Below, one piece after another: positions 17,498 to 26,283 of a DNA stretch of 64,000 nucleotides; position 1 is the first letter of the stretch, and each line of letters begins with the position of its first letter. Where the stretch lies: positions 434,001-498,000 of the forward strand of contig NZ_WOFU01000003.1 of the NCBI RefSeq assembly GCF_016879755.1, read 5' to 3'. The translations under genes were made by a program, and so were the position numbers. The notes under the pieces are model-generated. The model saw only the letters and a list, made by a program, of their open reading frames with translations. It was not told the origin of the DNA and did not search any database. Source of the DNA: Bacillus sp. B15-48 (GTDB lineage: Bacteria; Bacillota; Bacilli; Bacillales; Cytobacillaceae).

Positions 17498-18385
17498 TTA
17501 CAATTGCTTCTTTAATTTCTCAATCTCATCACGACTTAGCTTTGTAATTTTAATAATAAGATCGATGGAAAGCCCCTCTTTCAACATTTCAATGGCATCC
17601 TCTTTTTTCGCTTCTTTCCTCCCCTCAATTAATCCTTTCTCTCTCCATGAATTTGGTAGTTTAAAAATTTGTTCAGATTCTTGGTCTCCTAACTGTTTAA
17701 TCTCTTTCATGAGCTTCTCCTCCTCACTTTTATTTAATGATAAATACGACTCGAAAAAACCATTAATTAGTTGAGCTTTTGCCGGATTTAACTCTAGCCT
17801 GACTAACATTCGCAAAAATTCTTTTTTTACTTGAACTTTTTCTTTTTCACTATATCCCATTTTACTTAATAAAGCCGCAGCCACAGGATTATTTGAATGA
17901 ATATAATTTCGCCAGTTCAAGTTCTTTAACTCTAATTTTAGAAATCGAAGGGTCAAGACATGGAAGAATGGAAAAGTTATGGCGAATTCACTTGGCTCAC
18001 TTCGTTTTTGATTATACGCAAAGATTGCAATTGGTAATACTGGCTTCTTATGTTTATTATAGAGCAAGCTGAAATACTGATACATGCGCTTTTCAAAATT
18101 TTTCTGAACATAGCTTTGTGGTTCAACATGAACGATAATGAGGGTTTCCTCGTTTTTCAACTTCGTTTCAATGACAATGTCGGCCGTTCTGCTTTCACCT
18201 TCCACCAAGTCTGTAAACATTTCTCCAGATAGAGGTATTAAAGATGAAAAATCAACAGCGTCATGGACTTCAGAAAAAAAACACTCTAGAAATTCAGCAA
18301 AAAAAGTGTGAATAAGTTGTTTGAATAACTGATCATGGTGGATGTACTGGTGCGGTTCTTCACGTACAAGCAACTCTAATGCCAT
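17498..18385 (-). CDS. Rpn-family (PD-(D/E)XK) recombination-promoting nuclease / putative transposase
   Basis: A 295-residue protein of the Rpn/YhgA-like group. It opens with HDQLFKQLIHTFFAEFLECF, the family hallmark, then the nuclease core TADIVIETKL, IIVHVEPQSY and FEKRMYQYFSLLYNKHKKPV. Asp/Glu/Gln residues stand where a PD-(D/E)XK site is expected. The C-terminus is a charged helical tail (RKEAKKEDAIEMLKEG) ending in KLSRDEIEKLKKQ. These proteins are multi-copy in Bacillus and linked to recombination. It is single here, with palindromes on both sides and the tandem array behind it. No inverted repeats define an element. Confidence 0.8.
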   Translation of the reverse strand: MALELLVREEPHQYIHHDQLFKQLIHTFFAEFLECFFSEVHDAVDFSSLIPLSGEMFTDLVEGESRTADIVIETKLKNEETLIIVHVEPQSYVQKNFEKRMYQYFSLLYNKHKKPVLPIAIFAYNQKRSEPSEFAITFPFFHVLTLRFLKLELKNLNWRNYIHSNNPVAAALLSKMGYSEKEKVQVKKEFLRMLVRLELNPAKAQLINGFFESYLSLNKSEEEKLMKEIKQLGDQESEQIFKLPNSWREKGLIEGRKEAKKEDAIEMLKEGLSIDLIIKITKLSRDEIEKLKKQL

Positions 18386-18574
18386 ACGAACACATCCTTT
18401 TGAGGAATAAAGGAGTAAACAGAGGAGTGGATCTCTATATCAATTATAGCCTATACCCAAACACAGAACGAGCGTTCTTTTTTAAAGAGATTGAGAGCAA
18501 ATATAAAAGCACTAAATACATTTGGCGCTCCATGGGAACAGTTATGCTGATTCTAGCTTATCAGAAAAATCGGA

Positions 18575-18624
18575 ATCGGTCCCCCGTTAAAGTAAAACGT
18601 TGTTTTGTCGAGGGAACTGACACC
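18575..18624. repeat. palindrome family A, diverged copy
   Basis: TCGGTCCCCCGTTAAAGTAA followed by AACGTTGTTTTGTCGAGGGA and ACTGAC. It lies just after the stop of the 89-residue gene. Confidence 0.7.
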
Positions 18625-18643
18625 AAAAACTCCAATATTATGA

Positions 18644-18913
18644 TTAACCAAAGGCTTTTGGCAACCAATGAACTTGGTATGAATTTTTTAATTTAATCAC
18701 ACGCAGCCATTGGTCTTTTTCTAATTGCTTAACCATTTGTCGAATTTGATACGGTGTTAACCCTTCTTCGTCCACTCCTACTTTTTCGCTGGTTTTTTCT
18801 AAAAACTCTTCAAAGGAATCACCCTCGGTCGCACACCTCGCCAACATACCGCTAACACCTAATAGGGTTAAATCATTCGTTCCCTCTTGCAAAAAATAGT
18901 TTGGAATATCCAT
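18644..18913 (-). CDS. small hypothetical protein
   Basis: An 89-residue soluble, acidic protein. Its C-terminal half (LTPYQIRQMVKQLEKDQWLR) resembles a compact helical or winged-helix domain; I do not recognise a family. The ATG at 18913 is preferred over the preceding TTG because GGGGGAG lies seven bases upstream. A frameshifted partial copy at 12120-12318 shows that it belongs to a repeated gene family in this genome. Confidence 0.6.
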   Translation of the reverse strand: MDIPNYFLQEGTNDLTLLGVSGMLARCATEGDSFEEFLEKTSEKVGVDEEGLTPYQIRQMVKQLEKDQWLRVIKLKNSYQVHWLPKAFG

Positions 18914-19107
18914 CAATTAACTCCCCCTGTATTTTAGCCTCTACCGAAGACTTAATCGGTCTTCAACCGTTCATTGACCAGGAACCTCTTCTGTTTAATC
19001 TATATTCTTATATTTTCCACCGAACTCATTATTGATAAAATCACGTGTTAGCCGCATAATGCCCCTATGAATGATTGATAAACCTTAGTTTTAAAGCTGA
19101 AAACCGA

Positions 19108-19156
19108 GGTCAGTCCCCAGACGAAGTAAAGCGTTGCTTTCTCGGGGGATTGACCC
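19108..19156. repeat. palindrome family A
   Basis: GGTCAGTCCCCAGACGAAGT...GGGGGATTGACCC. The remaining intergenic DNA between 18914 and 19262 holds no other recognisable feature. Confidence 0.7.
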
Positions 19157-19262
19157 AAAAATCCAATCTCCAATGGTTAAACTTTAAAAAGAAATAAACA
19201 CCACGAATAATTATTTCTTACAATAGATTTGAATTCCAAATTTTCAATATAGCCGTTTATTT

Positions 19263-19652
19263 CTAACATAGTATTTCTTTTGCTTTTCCTCTCATTTCCT
19301 TAAATCGTTCTTTTAAAAGATTTCCGATTTTGTTATCGACATTAAAACGCAAAAGGATGTTCTTAATTTCACCCCGATGGAATTTGCCTTGGTCATAAAT
19401 TTTATATCCCCTGCCGTTTAGTTTCAAGCTAATCATAAAACTGTCAGCTTTCTTGCCTTCTCGGGGATAAACTTGTACAAAATTAAGCACTGCCTCCTGG
19501 CATGTACAATCTGGATTCATACAATATGAGTCCGCAATAATAAACAACTTCCCCATATAATCTAAGTGGAAAAAATCATTATCGTGTTCGGGGAAAACTT
19601 CTGAATAACAAACAGTAATGCCTTTAGCAATCTTACTCAGCACAGCATGCAT
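19263..19652 (-). CDS. hypothetical protein with CxxxxCxC cluster
   Basis: A 129-residue cytoplasmic protein. A CMNPDCTCQEA cluster near residue 43 could bind metal, and KLNGRGYKIYDQGKFHRGEI suggests a beta-rich middle. The C-terminus is a basic helix. The ATG at 19652 has AAAGGAG seven bases upstream; an in-frame start at 19676 lacks one. I do not recognise the family. It is monocistronic. Confidence 0.55.
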   Translation of the reverse strand: MHAVLSKIAKGITVCYSEVFPEHDNDFFHLDYMGKLFIIADSYCMNPDCTCQEAVLNFVQVYPREGKKADSFMISLKLNGRGYKIYDQGKFHRGEIKNILLRFNVDNKIGNLLKERFKEMRGKAKEILC

Positions 19653-19993
19653 AGTACCGCTCCTTTTTATTACCATGATTAAACCGGTAACATTCCCATT
19701 TATTCAGTTTTCAATGAATTTATTCGTTCCAGCATTTGATCAGAAAGTGATGATGAAAAGTATGTTAGTGGATTAAAAAGGATGAGAATTAAGGGGAAAA
19801 TTACAGGATTTGTTATCTATCATTTTGACCTCCTTTACGGAAAAATTATATCACACATGACAAAATAAAAATTTTGTATATTCAAAGCTTTTCTACAATT
19901 TTGTGAACAGCATGAAAAGGACCCGAATTCGCAAATCTAGTTTTGAGGTCAGGTCCTACTGGCCTGGAAAATCGGGGGCTGTCACCCAAATTC

Positions 19994-20043
19994 GGGTACA
20001 GTCCCCCGGTAAAGTAAAGCGTTACTTTGTCGGGGGACTGACC
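19994..20043. repeat. palindrome family A
   Basis: GGGTACAGTCCCCCGGTAAA...GTCGGGGGACTGACC, just downstream of the nhaC-like terminator. The rest of 19653-20053 shows no gene. Confidence 0.75.
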
Positions 20044-20053
20044 ACAAAACTCC

Positions 20054-20081
20054 AAAAGGCTCTCACCATAGGATGAGAGCC
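20054..20081 (-). terminator. terminator of the T-box operon
   Basis: On the minus strand GGCTCTCA-TCCTATGG-TGAGAGCC is followed by TTTTGG, 18 bases after the NhaC-family stop codon. Confidence 0.75.
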
Positions 20082-20098
20082 TGACTTAGTATCTTATT

Positions 20099-21532
20099 TT
20101 ACTGTTCTTGTAGTTTGCTAACCGGTTTTCCGTCTGGACCTTCATATTGGCGTCCCCACCCTGTGATGACGGAGAATAATAGGACTAGGAACAAGATCAC
20201 GCAATAAATCATTCCTTTGCTGACTTCTGTTAGTACAAGCGGTTCAACAAAATCATAACCTTGCGTCAGCAAAGCACCAACGAAGACAAACACACTTAAA
20301 AACGGAACAACGAGCACAAGCGAGCTCGCAAAACCATCCAATAGATTAGCACGACGATATGGATGTAAACCGACACGTTTGCCAATCTCATTCTGTACTT
20401 TTCCAAATGTCGTCATTGATGCACTGGTCACACCACCGAATATCAAAGTCGTGAACGAAATACCTAACATCATCGCAATTTCAGCCCCACGAACTTGCTT
20501 GCACAATTTACTATTCAGGATGCCATTTGTGACTTTTTCAATCACACCGGCACCATTGAGCACACCCATGATCCCATAAACAGAAAGAACGAGCGTGACA
20601 GTTGCCATCATATAACTGACACCTCCAGTTAGGAACCCTGCCGGTGCACCATCCACAACAGAGATAATATCGCCGAACGTTAATAGATTAAAAGATAAAC
20701 CAGTAATCGATCCTAAAAGAATCCCAACCGTAATCGCTTTATAAATATTACGAGTTATCGTTGCAACCATTAACATAACGACTACTGGGAAGAGCATGAC
20801 CAATGTGATTGGGTTCATATTTTCAGCAAGGATACCCGGATGGTTCGCAGCAACCGTTCCGCCGCCGCCAAAAATCCAAAACAGAATAAAAGTGATAACA
20901 CCTGCAACAAAAGAATACTTAAACCGCGAGGCAACAACGCCGCCCAATTCAGCAATCCCCTTCTTCTTTGTATATTCTTGCGTTCCTGCTGAGATGATTG
21001 TCGTATCTGAAATGGGTGCTAAGTTATCACCAAAAATAGCCCCACTGACAATGGCCCCCGCAAGGAAGGCAGGATCGCATCCTAACAATACCCCGGCTGG
21101 GTAAAAAATCGGGAAGCAGGTAAACATCGTTCCAATCGATGAACCAGTAGCAGTAGCAATGATACATACCGCTAAAAAGGCGAACGCCGTAAACAATCCT
21201 CCATCCACATCTAGCAAACTGGCAATCCATACGAAACCGCTCGATATATTCGTTGTTTTGATCAACTCAGAGAACATCCCGATAATGAATAGCAAGACGG
21301 CAATCGGTACAGCCTCTCGCACTCCATCATAAACTGAATTCCAATAACGCTCATAGTTTCCTTTTTTTACAAAAGTAGCACCGATCATTAAGGCAACGAA
21401 AGCACCCATGCCAAGCGCATACATTTCAAACGCTTTGAAAACGATAAAATACAATACACAGAAAAACAGAAAGATTGCAACTGGGATAAACGCAGTACCC
21501 CAGCCGCCTCTAAATTCAAGTCGCTGATTCAT
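20099..21532 (-). CDS. NhaC-superfamily transporter (candidate amino-acid transporter)
   Basis: A membrane protein of 477 residues with about 12 hydrophobic segments, NhaC/YheL type. Family features include ATGSSIGTMFTCFPIFYPAG, the conserved GAIFGDNLAPISDTTIISAG and FGGVTSASMTTFGKVQN. The annotation by family is Na+/H+ antiporter. It is the last gene of an operon led by a T-box, however, and other NhaC-superfamily members under amino-acid control (MetT, the T-box-regulated YheL type) are thought to import amino acids. Amino-acid uptake is therefore more likely here (inference). Confidence 0.85.
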   Translation of the reverse strand: MNQRLEFRGGWGTAFIPVAIFLFFCVLYFIVFKAFEMYALGMGAFVALMIGATFVKKGNYERYWNSVYDGVREAVPIAVLLFIIGMFSELIKTTNISSGFVWIASLLDVDGGLFTAFAFLAVCIIATATGSSIGTMFTCFPIFYPAGVLLGCDPAFLAGAIVSGAIFGDNLAPISDTTIISAGTQEYTKKKGIAELGGVVASRFKYSFVAGVITFILFWIFGGGGTVAANHPGILAENMNPITLVMLFPVVVMLMVATITRNIYKAITVGILLGSITGLSFNLLTFGDIISVVDGAPAGFLTGGVSYMMATVTLVLSVYGIMGVLNGAGVIEKVTNGILNSKLCKQVRGAEIAMMLGISFTTLIFGGVTSASMTTFGKVQNEIGKRVGLHPYRRANLLDGFASSLVLVVPFLSVFVFVGALLTQGYDFVEPLVLTEVSKGMIYCVILFLVLLFSVITGWGRQYEGPDGKPVSKLQEQ

Positions 21533-21608
21533 CTTAAAACTCCTCTTCTAAACTAAACTGTCTATTCTTTACTAAACTCTTTATTTTTTACTAAACATCC
21601 ACTTTTAC

Positions 21609-22655
21609 TTATTCCTCATTTAAATTCATCTTCATAATATTTCTGAATTTCGAACCAACGGTACGTTCTAACTCAAAAGGTTCACCTTCTAATATCGGAT
21701 AGTTCCTTAAAAATTGGTTCATTTCGTCAATATCCGATGAATCAAGTTCAAAGGTAAAAATGTGAGAATTCGACTCTACATGGCTGCTATTTCTAACGCC
21801 AATAATAGACGCCCCAACACTTTCTTGACTTAATATGTATTTTGTCGCAATTTGAGCGATGTTAACAGAGTGCTTTTTAGCGATTCTATCTAACAATAAC
21901 AGCAGTTCCTGGTAGCCATCCCAACCTAAAGATTCTTCAATCACTTGCAAATATTTCACATGTGAACGATTATCAGGGTCAATTTTTTCTTTGCCAATCC
22001 ATTTTTCCGCTAACAAACCACCTGATAATGTACCATAGCATAACAAGGTAATGCCTTTACTTTTACAATATTGTAATAGCTCTTTTTCTACACGTCTATC
22101 AAAAACGGAGTATTGATTTTGACAAGATACAATGGGTATTCCGGCATCAACGATTTCGGATAAATGCTTTGTATCAAAGTTTGTAACAGCGATATTACGG
22201 ATTTTCCCTTTTTCTTTAAGCTTCAACAGATGTCCCGCTGTCTCAACAGAGCCGGGCACATCGTAGTCCCACCAATGAAACTGCACGAGATCCAATACCT
22301 CTCGTTTTTGACGTTTGAGGCTTCGGTCAATGATTTTTTCTGTATACTCGTAATCGACCTCACTAAGTAAATTAATATCCGGTACATACTTTGTATGAAT
22401 TTGAATATCATGTGGCGAAAGGGTGCTCCCAGATTTTAGTTCCGTTAAAAATTCACCGAGAAATTCTTCCGTACCCGTATAAATATCTGCACAATCAAAT
22501 GTCGTAAATCCTCTTTCAGCAAGCATATGAAAGGCCTTCATGACATCTTGCATATCCAATTTTGATTTTAAGCTATGGCCTTCTGACAGCTGCCAGCACC
22601 CGTTAATCACTCGGCTAATCGTATAATCTTTAGCTAATTCGAATCTTTCAACCAT
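21609..22655 (-). CDS. aldo/keto reductase
   Basis: A TIM-barrel NAD(P)H-dependent oxidoreductase of 348 residues. The AKR tetrad is visible: Asp and Tyr in TFDCADIYTGTEEFLGEF, Lys in IHTKYVP and His in LVQFHWWDYD. The C-terminal SIIGVRNSSHVE is the cofactor-phosphate region. Its ATG overlaps the stop of the upstream gene (TAATG), so they are coupled. The substrate is unknown; the T-box suggests a role connected to an amino acid. Confidence 0.87.
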   Translation of the reverse strand: MVERFELAKDYTISRVINGCWQLSEGHSLKSKLDMQDVMKAFHMLAERGFTTFDCADIYTGTEEFLGEFLTELKSGSTLSPHDIQIHTKYVPDINLLSEVDYEYTEKIIDRSLKRQKREVLDLVQFHWWDYDVPGSVETAGHLLKLKEKGKIRNIAVTNFDTKHLSEIVDAGIPIVSCQNQYSVFDRRVEKELLQYCKSKGITLLCYGTLSGGLLAEKWIGKEKIDPDNRSHVKYLQVIEESLGWDGYQELLLLLDRIAKKHSVNIAQIATKYILSQESVGASIIGVRNSSHVESNSHIFTFELDSSDIDEMNQFLRNYPILEGEPFELERTVGSKFRNIMKMNLNEE

Positions 22656-22999
22656 TATTCATTCTCTCCTTTATGTAGAGGTTCGATTGTGCAATCCCCA
22701 TGACTAAATTCTTTCGTTCCGATACGAGTGATTTTAAATTTTGCACCACAGTTTGGATCTGGGCAGGCAATGACACTATCAGACAACATCCAGTCATTTT
22801 TATGCAGTACCCGCTGCTTTGCAGGCAGTAATGGCAAAACCGCGCTTAAAGCATACATTGAAAATGAATTATTTTCTGGGAAGATAATGTCCTCCCCTAT
22901 AACTAAGAAATAGGAACCTTCCTTATGTTTGCATACCATTGGTTTATCTGTAGCGATAACCTCTACTTTTAAGTTATAAAGTGTAAATATATCATCCAT
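22655..22999 (-). CDS. TIGR04076-like small protein
   Basis: A 114-residue protein that resembles the TIGR04076 family. It opens LKVEVIATDKPMVCKHKEGS, has a central segment on a LPAKQRVLHKND run, and ends with IACPDPNCGAKFKITRIG. Conserved Cys residues (MVCKH, ACPDPNCG) could bind a metal. The function of the family is unknown; members often sit beside aldo/keto reductases. The ATG at 22999 has AGGGGGTGG upstream. It is the first gene after the T-box leader. Confidence 0.7.
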   Translation of the reverse strand: MDDIFTLYNLKVEVIATDKPMVCKHKEGSYFLVIGEDIIFPENNSFSMYALSAVLPLLPAKQRVLHKNDWMLSDSVIACPDPNCGAKFKITRIGTKEFSHGDCTIEPLHKGENE

Positions 23000-23137
23000 G
23001 GAGCCACCCCCTTTCAAAACTTGCACTTAATATCATACTCCTTTCTTCTCTATAAAGCTGAGATTTTTCCTTCTCATTGAAGACGAAAGGAGTTTCCCTG
23101 CAACTAATTTTCGCTGACATCCAATTGTTTTTATAAT

Positions 23138-23400
23138 AAAAAAAAACACCTCTCCTTAAATAAATTCAAGGACAAGCGTTGACTTGCGGTACCACCTTGT
23201 TTGATATGTGTTATACATACCCACTCTGCAGAGTGCTTTCACACCCTTAACCAATAACGCTGGTTTTACGTCTAAGCTACTAAAATAATTCTTTCACTTC
23301 GCCCTCTGAGGCCCATTTGCTGTTCCTGCATCTGTCCGGCTTCCACCATCCCGGATTCGCTGAGAGATTGTTTAACAGCTTACTCCCTCGTCTACGGTTT
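23138..23400 (-). promoter_or_regulatory. T-box leader (Met or Trp specifier)
   Basis: The minus strand carries a T-box: AAGGTGGTACCGC at 23198-23186, Stem I with GAGGGAGTAAGCTGTT pairing to AACAGC and CCTC, and a distal loop with GGGATGGTGGAAGCC. An intrinsic terminator follows (CTTGTCCTT / AAGGAGAGG, then nine T, 23138-23177). The specifier loop reads AAATGGG. TGG (23315-23313) fits the usual GAA-codon-purine spacing. ATG (23316-23314) fits the bulge UGGU, which pairs with a tRNA having A73, whereas bacterial tRNA-Trp usually has G73. It controls the TIGR04076/AKR/NhaC operon. Confidence 0.88.
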
Positions 23401-23406
23401 AAAAAA

Positions 23407-23435
23407 ATGATAGCAATATCATTTTCTATTGTCAA
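23407..23435 (-). promoter_or_regulatory. sigma-A promoter of the T-box operon
   Basis: TTGACA, a 17-base spacer and TATCAT on the minus strand, with TGC just before the -10. It starts transcription close to 23400, at the base of Stem I. Confidence 0.8.
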
Positions 23436-23530
23436 CAATACTTTTTTTATAATTATATTTAATCTATATATTCAGTATTTATGTCCTTTATTCTTTCTAC
23501 TATTAAGATTGTCATTTTCAGAAAAAAAAT

Positions 23531-23579
23531 GGTCAGTCCACCGGTGAAGTAAAGCGTTGTTTTGTCGGGAGACTACCCC
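23531..23579. repeat. palindrome family A
   Basis: GGTCAGTCCACCGGTGAAGT...GTCGGGAGACTACCCC, abutting the truncated end of the group II reverse transcriptase remnant. Confidence 0.75.
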
Positions 23580-23587
23580 AAAAACCC

Positions 23588-23790
23588 TGGCCGACATTGT
23601 CGAAGAAACCTTTGATATCGGCATCTACAATGTAGTTGATATATTTCCGTTCCAAGTAGAAATTTAGAATTTTCAGCGACAGTTTCGCTTTGGTCGAAAG
23701 CCATAGGAAGAATCAAGGAAGTCTTGTTCATAGATGGCATTCAGTATTTTCGCTATCGCTCTCTGAACTATTTTATTTTCGTATTCTTGT
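23588..23790 (-). pseudogene. group II intron reverse transcriptase remnant
   Basis: Translated on the minus strand, this gives KIVQRAIAKILNAIYEQDFL, then SSYGFRPKRNC, and after a stop and frame change YIVDADIKGFFDNV. These are adjacent blocks of the group II intron maturase/RT family (YGFRP and VDADIKGFFDN are hallmark motifs). Both ends are missing, and the right half is cut off at a family A palindrome. It is non-functional. Confidence 0.8.
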
Positions 23791-23820
23791 ATTCCTAATG
23801 GTTATGACTGTATCTAGTAC

Positions 23821-25110
23821 TTAGAACGATTGTTTTTCCTTCCACAACCTGTCCATCACCATCGCCAAAAATGTTCCAACAAGCAGACCATTTTGGCCTA
23901 TATTTTGCAAAATATACGGAAGTCCGCTGAAAATCTCTTTTGGTAAAAACAGAGGCGCAATCCCAAAAGATAACGAAAAGCCAATAATGATCTTATTCCG
24001 TTTTAATAATGGCTGCGTTGTAAGAGAACGAATCGCGATTCTAAGCATCTCAATAAGGGTTGTTAGTAGTGCCGCGCTAGCGACCGGTAAAGGTAGTGAG
24101 GCCAATAAGCTCACTATACTTGGAAATAACGAAAAGACTATTAAGAATCCGCAAGCACTTAAAAATGGACCTAGTTGATATTGTTTTGTTAATCGAACGA
24201 AACCGGCCGTAACAGGCAATGGCACGACCGCTATCGTGGAAAATGTCCCTGCAAGGAAATGTGAGATTCCTCCTGCCCAAACTCCGCCATTCATCCGTTT
24301 TTCCATCTGTTTATTTTCATTTGGCACTGATTCGTTCATGGCAGAGACTGCAGCAAAAGTATTTGATAATAATAAAAACGTAAATAAAATGGCTGTTAGT
24401 ATAATCCCGCTGTTAAAAATCGGAAGACCCCATGCGAAAACCTCAGGAAACGCTATAATGTTCATTGAACTTTCAATTGGCTGCCCCCCTTTACCAAAAA
24501 TGATAAAAAACCCCCAGCCAATCAATATCCCAAGTAATATCGCGTAAGTTTTCATCCAGCCCTTCCCTTTAAAAGATAGCAAGATAATCACGAAAAACAC
24601 GAGGAACGATAGAAAAAAACTCACACCGTCTATTTTCCCTGTCAGGCTATTATGTTGGATCATTCCTCTGATAAACACATCGCTTAATTGAATAGCCAAT
24701 ATAAATAGAAACGTACCTGTGACAATCGGTGAAAAGAGAAAGAGAACATGCCGAACCCATTTGGTTACCCCAAGAAGGAATAAAAGCATACCAGAAATCA
24801 TTAATCCTGCCTCCAGTATTTGCAACGTCTCCTTCATCGTATTTCCCTGCTGGACCCCCATGCTTGCGAAAATAACAAAGATACTTACCCATGATCCAGC
24901 AGGACCATCCGCAATTGGCAAGCGATGCCCCCATCTAGCTTGAATAAATGAGCTAAGACCAGCTAGAAAAAATGTTCTTTGCATTAACGTGGATATTTCC
25001 GCTTCTGACAACAGGAAGACACTCCCAATGACAATTGGGAGTGCGATTGAATTGGCAAGTAAAAAGATAAACCATTGAACTGTACTTAAAGACCTGTTTT
25101 CCATCTTCAT
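23821..25110 (-). CDS. nucleobase permease (NCS2, uracil/xanthine type)
   Basis: A membrane protein of 429 residues with about 12-14 hydrophobic segments. Features of the nucleobase:cation symporter-2 family are RTFFLAGLSSFIQARWGHRLP with the following ADGPAGSW, and the late GGISHFLAGTFSTIAVVPLP substrate-site region. Uptake of xanthine, uracil or a similar base is expected, but the exact base cannot be predicted. It is monocistronic; I searched the leader for a purine riboswitch core and saw none. Confidence 0.8.
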   Translation of the reverse strand: MKMENRSLSTVQWFIFLLANSIALPIVIGSVFLLSEAEISTLMQRTFFLAGLSSFIQARWGHRLPIADGPAGSWVSIFVIFASMGVQQGNTMKETLQILEAGLMISGMLLFLLGVTKWVRHVLFLFSPIVTGTFLFILAIQLSDVFIRGMIQHNSLTGKIDGVSFFLSFLVFFVIILLSFKGKGWMKTYAILLGILIGWGFFIIFGKGGQPIESSMNIIAFPEVFAWGLPIFNSGIILTAILFTFLLLSNTFAAVSAMNESVPNENKQMEKRMNGGVWAGGISHFLAGTFSTIAVVPLPVTAGFVRLTKQYQLGPFLSACGFLIVFSLFPSIVSLLASLPLPVASAALLTTLIEMLRIAIRSLTTQPLLKRNKIIIGFSLSFGIAPLFLPKEIFSGLPYILQNIGQNGLLVGTFLAMVMDRLWKEKQSF

Positions 25111-25197
25111 CTTATTTCATTCACCTTTCATACATGGATACCATCACCCAAGGGTTTATGGTACTAGAGAATACGAGAACCTTTATTTGCAATCTGT

Positions 25198-25374
25198 TCA
25201 GGTTCCAATGCTATTTCGGAAGCACCTAGGAGGACATCTTTCCTCATATTCATTAGAGTCGTAACTGAATGTGAAGCCATACCCTAAAATTCCTTTTTCA
25301 TCCGAATTATTTTGATTAATTTTATTAAAAAATAATCTGATATCTTTGTCTTCTGTCCATTCAGATAACTCCTG
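25198..25374 (-). pseudogene. possible C-terminal fragment of an unknown protein
   Basis: An open minus-strand stretch of about 58 codons without a usable start (SEWTEDKDIRLFFNKINQN, then GILGYGFTFSYDSNE and CPPRCFRNSIGT). The composition looks protein-like. It may be the tail of a lost gene. The rest of the 435-bp gap is non-coding. Confidence 0.25.
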
Positions 25375-25520
25375 TCATATATTTTACTTATTATATGTTT
25401 TAATCACAATTGCATCATTGTACAATCCCCTCATATGATAGTGTTTTAATTGTGCAATATGTACAATGTTATATTTTTAAGGTTTGCTATACTTAGCTAC
25501 GTTAAAAATATAAACAGGAA

Positions 25521-25547
25521 AAAGCAAAGGGACGTGCCCTTTGCTTC
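25521..25547. terminator. palindrome overlapping the stop of the helicase operon
   Basis: AAAGCAAAGGGACGTGCCCTTTGCTT is a near-perfect inverted repeat. Its outer bases include the TGA of the winged-helix gene. It is related to family C in the GGGACGT core and may end the operon. Confidence 0.55.
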
Positions 25548-26283
25548 ATTCCCGCCATTCCAGACGTTCCTTCTCTTCGATCTGCTTCTCAAGCGTTTCA
25601 TCCCAGCGCCCAAGCCATGTATTCCAGACACGCGCGTAATAAATATCCTGTTCTTTATTGTACAGTTGGAATTCCAAGCACGGGATGTGTTCTACCTCCT
25701 GCTGGTCGAAACGATTCACAGCAGCGACGACGGTTTGATAGCCGTCTTCCGCTTCCACACCGTCGTGCCGTTCGGATAGAACCTGCAAAATCCGGTCCGC
25801 ATCCATCAAATTCTCATCGTTTGCATACCGGTAAAGCGGCAGCTTTTTACCACTTTCGTTCAAAGGCTCGGTCATCTCCGGCCAAATTTCATCGTGCAAC
25901 AAGCTGTAGAAAAGCTCTGCCGACTCTTCTTCCAATTCCTCTTCCATGATGCCGGACTTTAGCTGTTCATGCCCTTTCGATGTCAGCTTGTAGCTTCCTT
26001 TTTCAAGCCGGATCAAGCGCATTCTCTGCATTTTTTTTAATAAGTCCTCAATGAAGAGCTCTTCGACCAGCAGCAATTCGGCCAAATTGGCGGCTCGCCG
26101 GATTTGGGTCTGCTCAAATGTCAGCAGCATCATTTTCATGAGAATATCCATTTTCGACCGTTTGACACGATGAAAGGCCACAGAATAGGTGATCACCGGG
26201 ATTCGCCAGACATCGGTTTTCATCATCTCGACAGCTGGATTTTCAAGTAATTTCGAGCGTAGCCGTTTTTTTAATTTATCCAT
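25546..26283 (-). CDS. winged-helix-like partner of the SF1 helicase
   Basis: A 245-residue cytoplasmic protein. A predicted winged-helix region (about 40-110) runs through DILMKMMLLTFEQTQIRRAA and KMQRMRLIRLEKGSYKLTSK. An acidic stretch MEEELEEESAE follows, and the C-terminal half, of unknown type, ends ARVWNTWLGRWDETLEKQ. The ATG at 26283 is chosen because AGGTG, inside the end of the helicase gene, lies seven bases upstream. The eight-base overlap implies translational coupling and possibly a complex. I do not recognise the family. GC content is higher than in the neighbours. Confidence 0.65.
   Translation of the reverse strand: MDKLKKRLRSKLLENPAVEMMKTDVWRIPVITYSVAFHRVKRSKMDILMKMMLLTFEQTQIRRAANLAELLLVEELFIEDLLKKMQRMRLIRLEKGSYKLTSKGHEQLKSGIMEEELEEESAELFYSLLHDEIWPEMTEPLNESGKKLPLYRYANDENLMDADRILQVLSERHDGVEAEDGYQTVVAAVNRFDQQEVEHIPCLEFQLYNKEQDIYYARVWNTWLGRWDETLEKQIEEKERLEWRE

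Noticed and set aside
17498-18385. The Rpn-type gene as a complete insertion sequence
   Set aside because: No inverted repeats or target duplication could be seen around it.
25111-25440. Purine riboswitch before the nucleobase permease
   Set aside because: The conserved core and the three-way junction pattern were not found on the minus strand.
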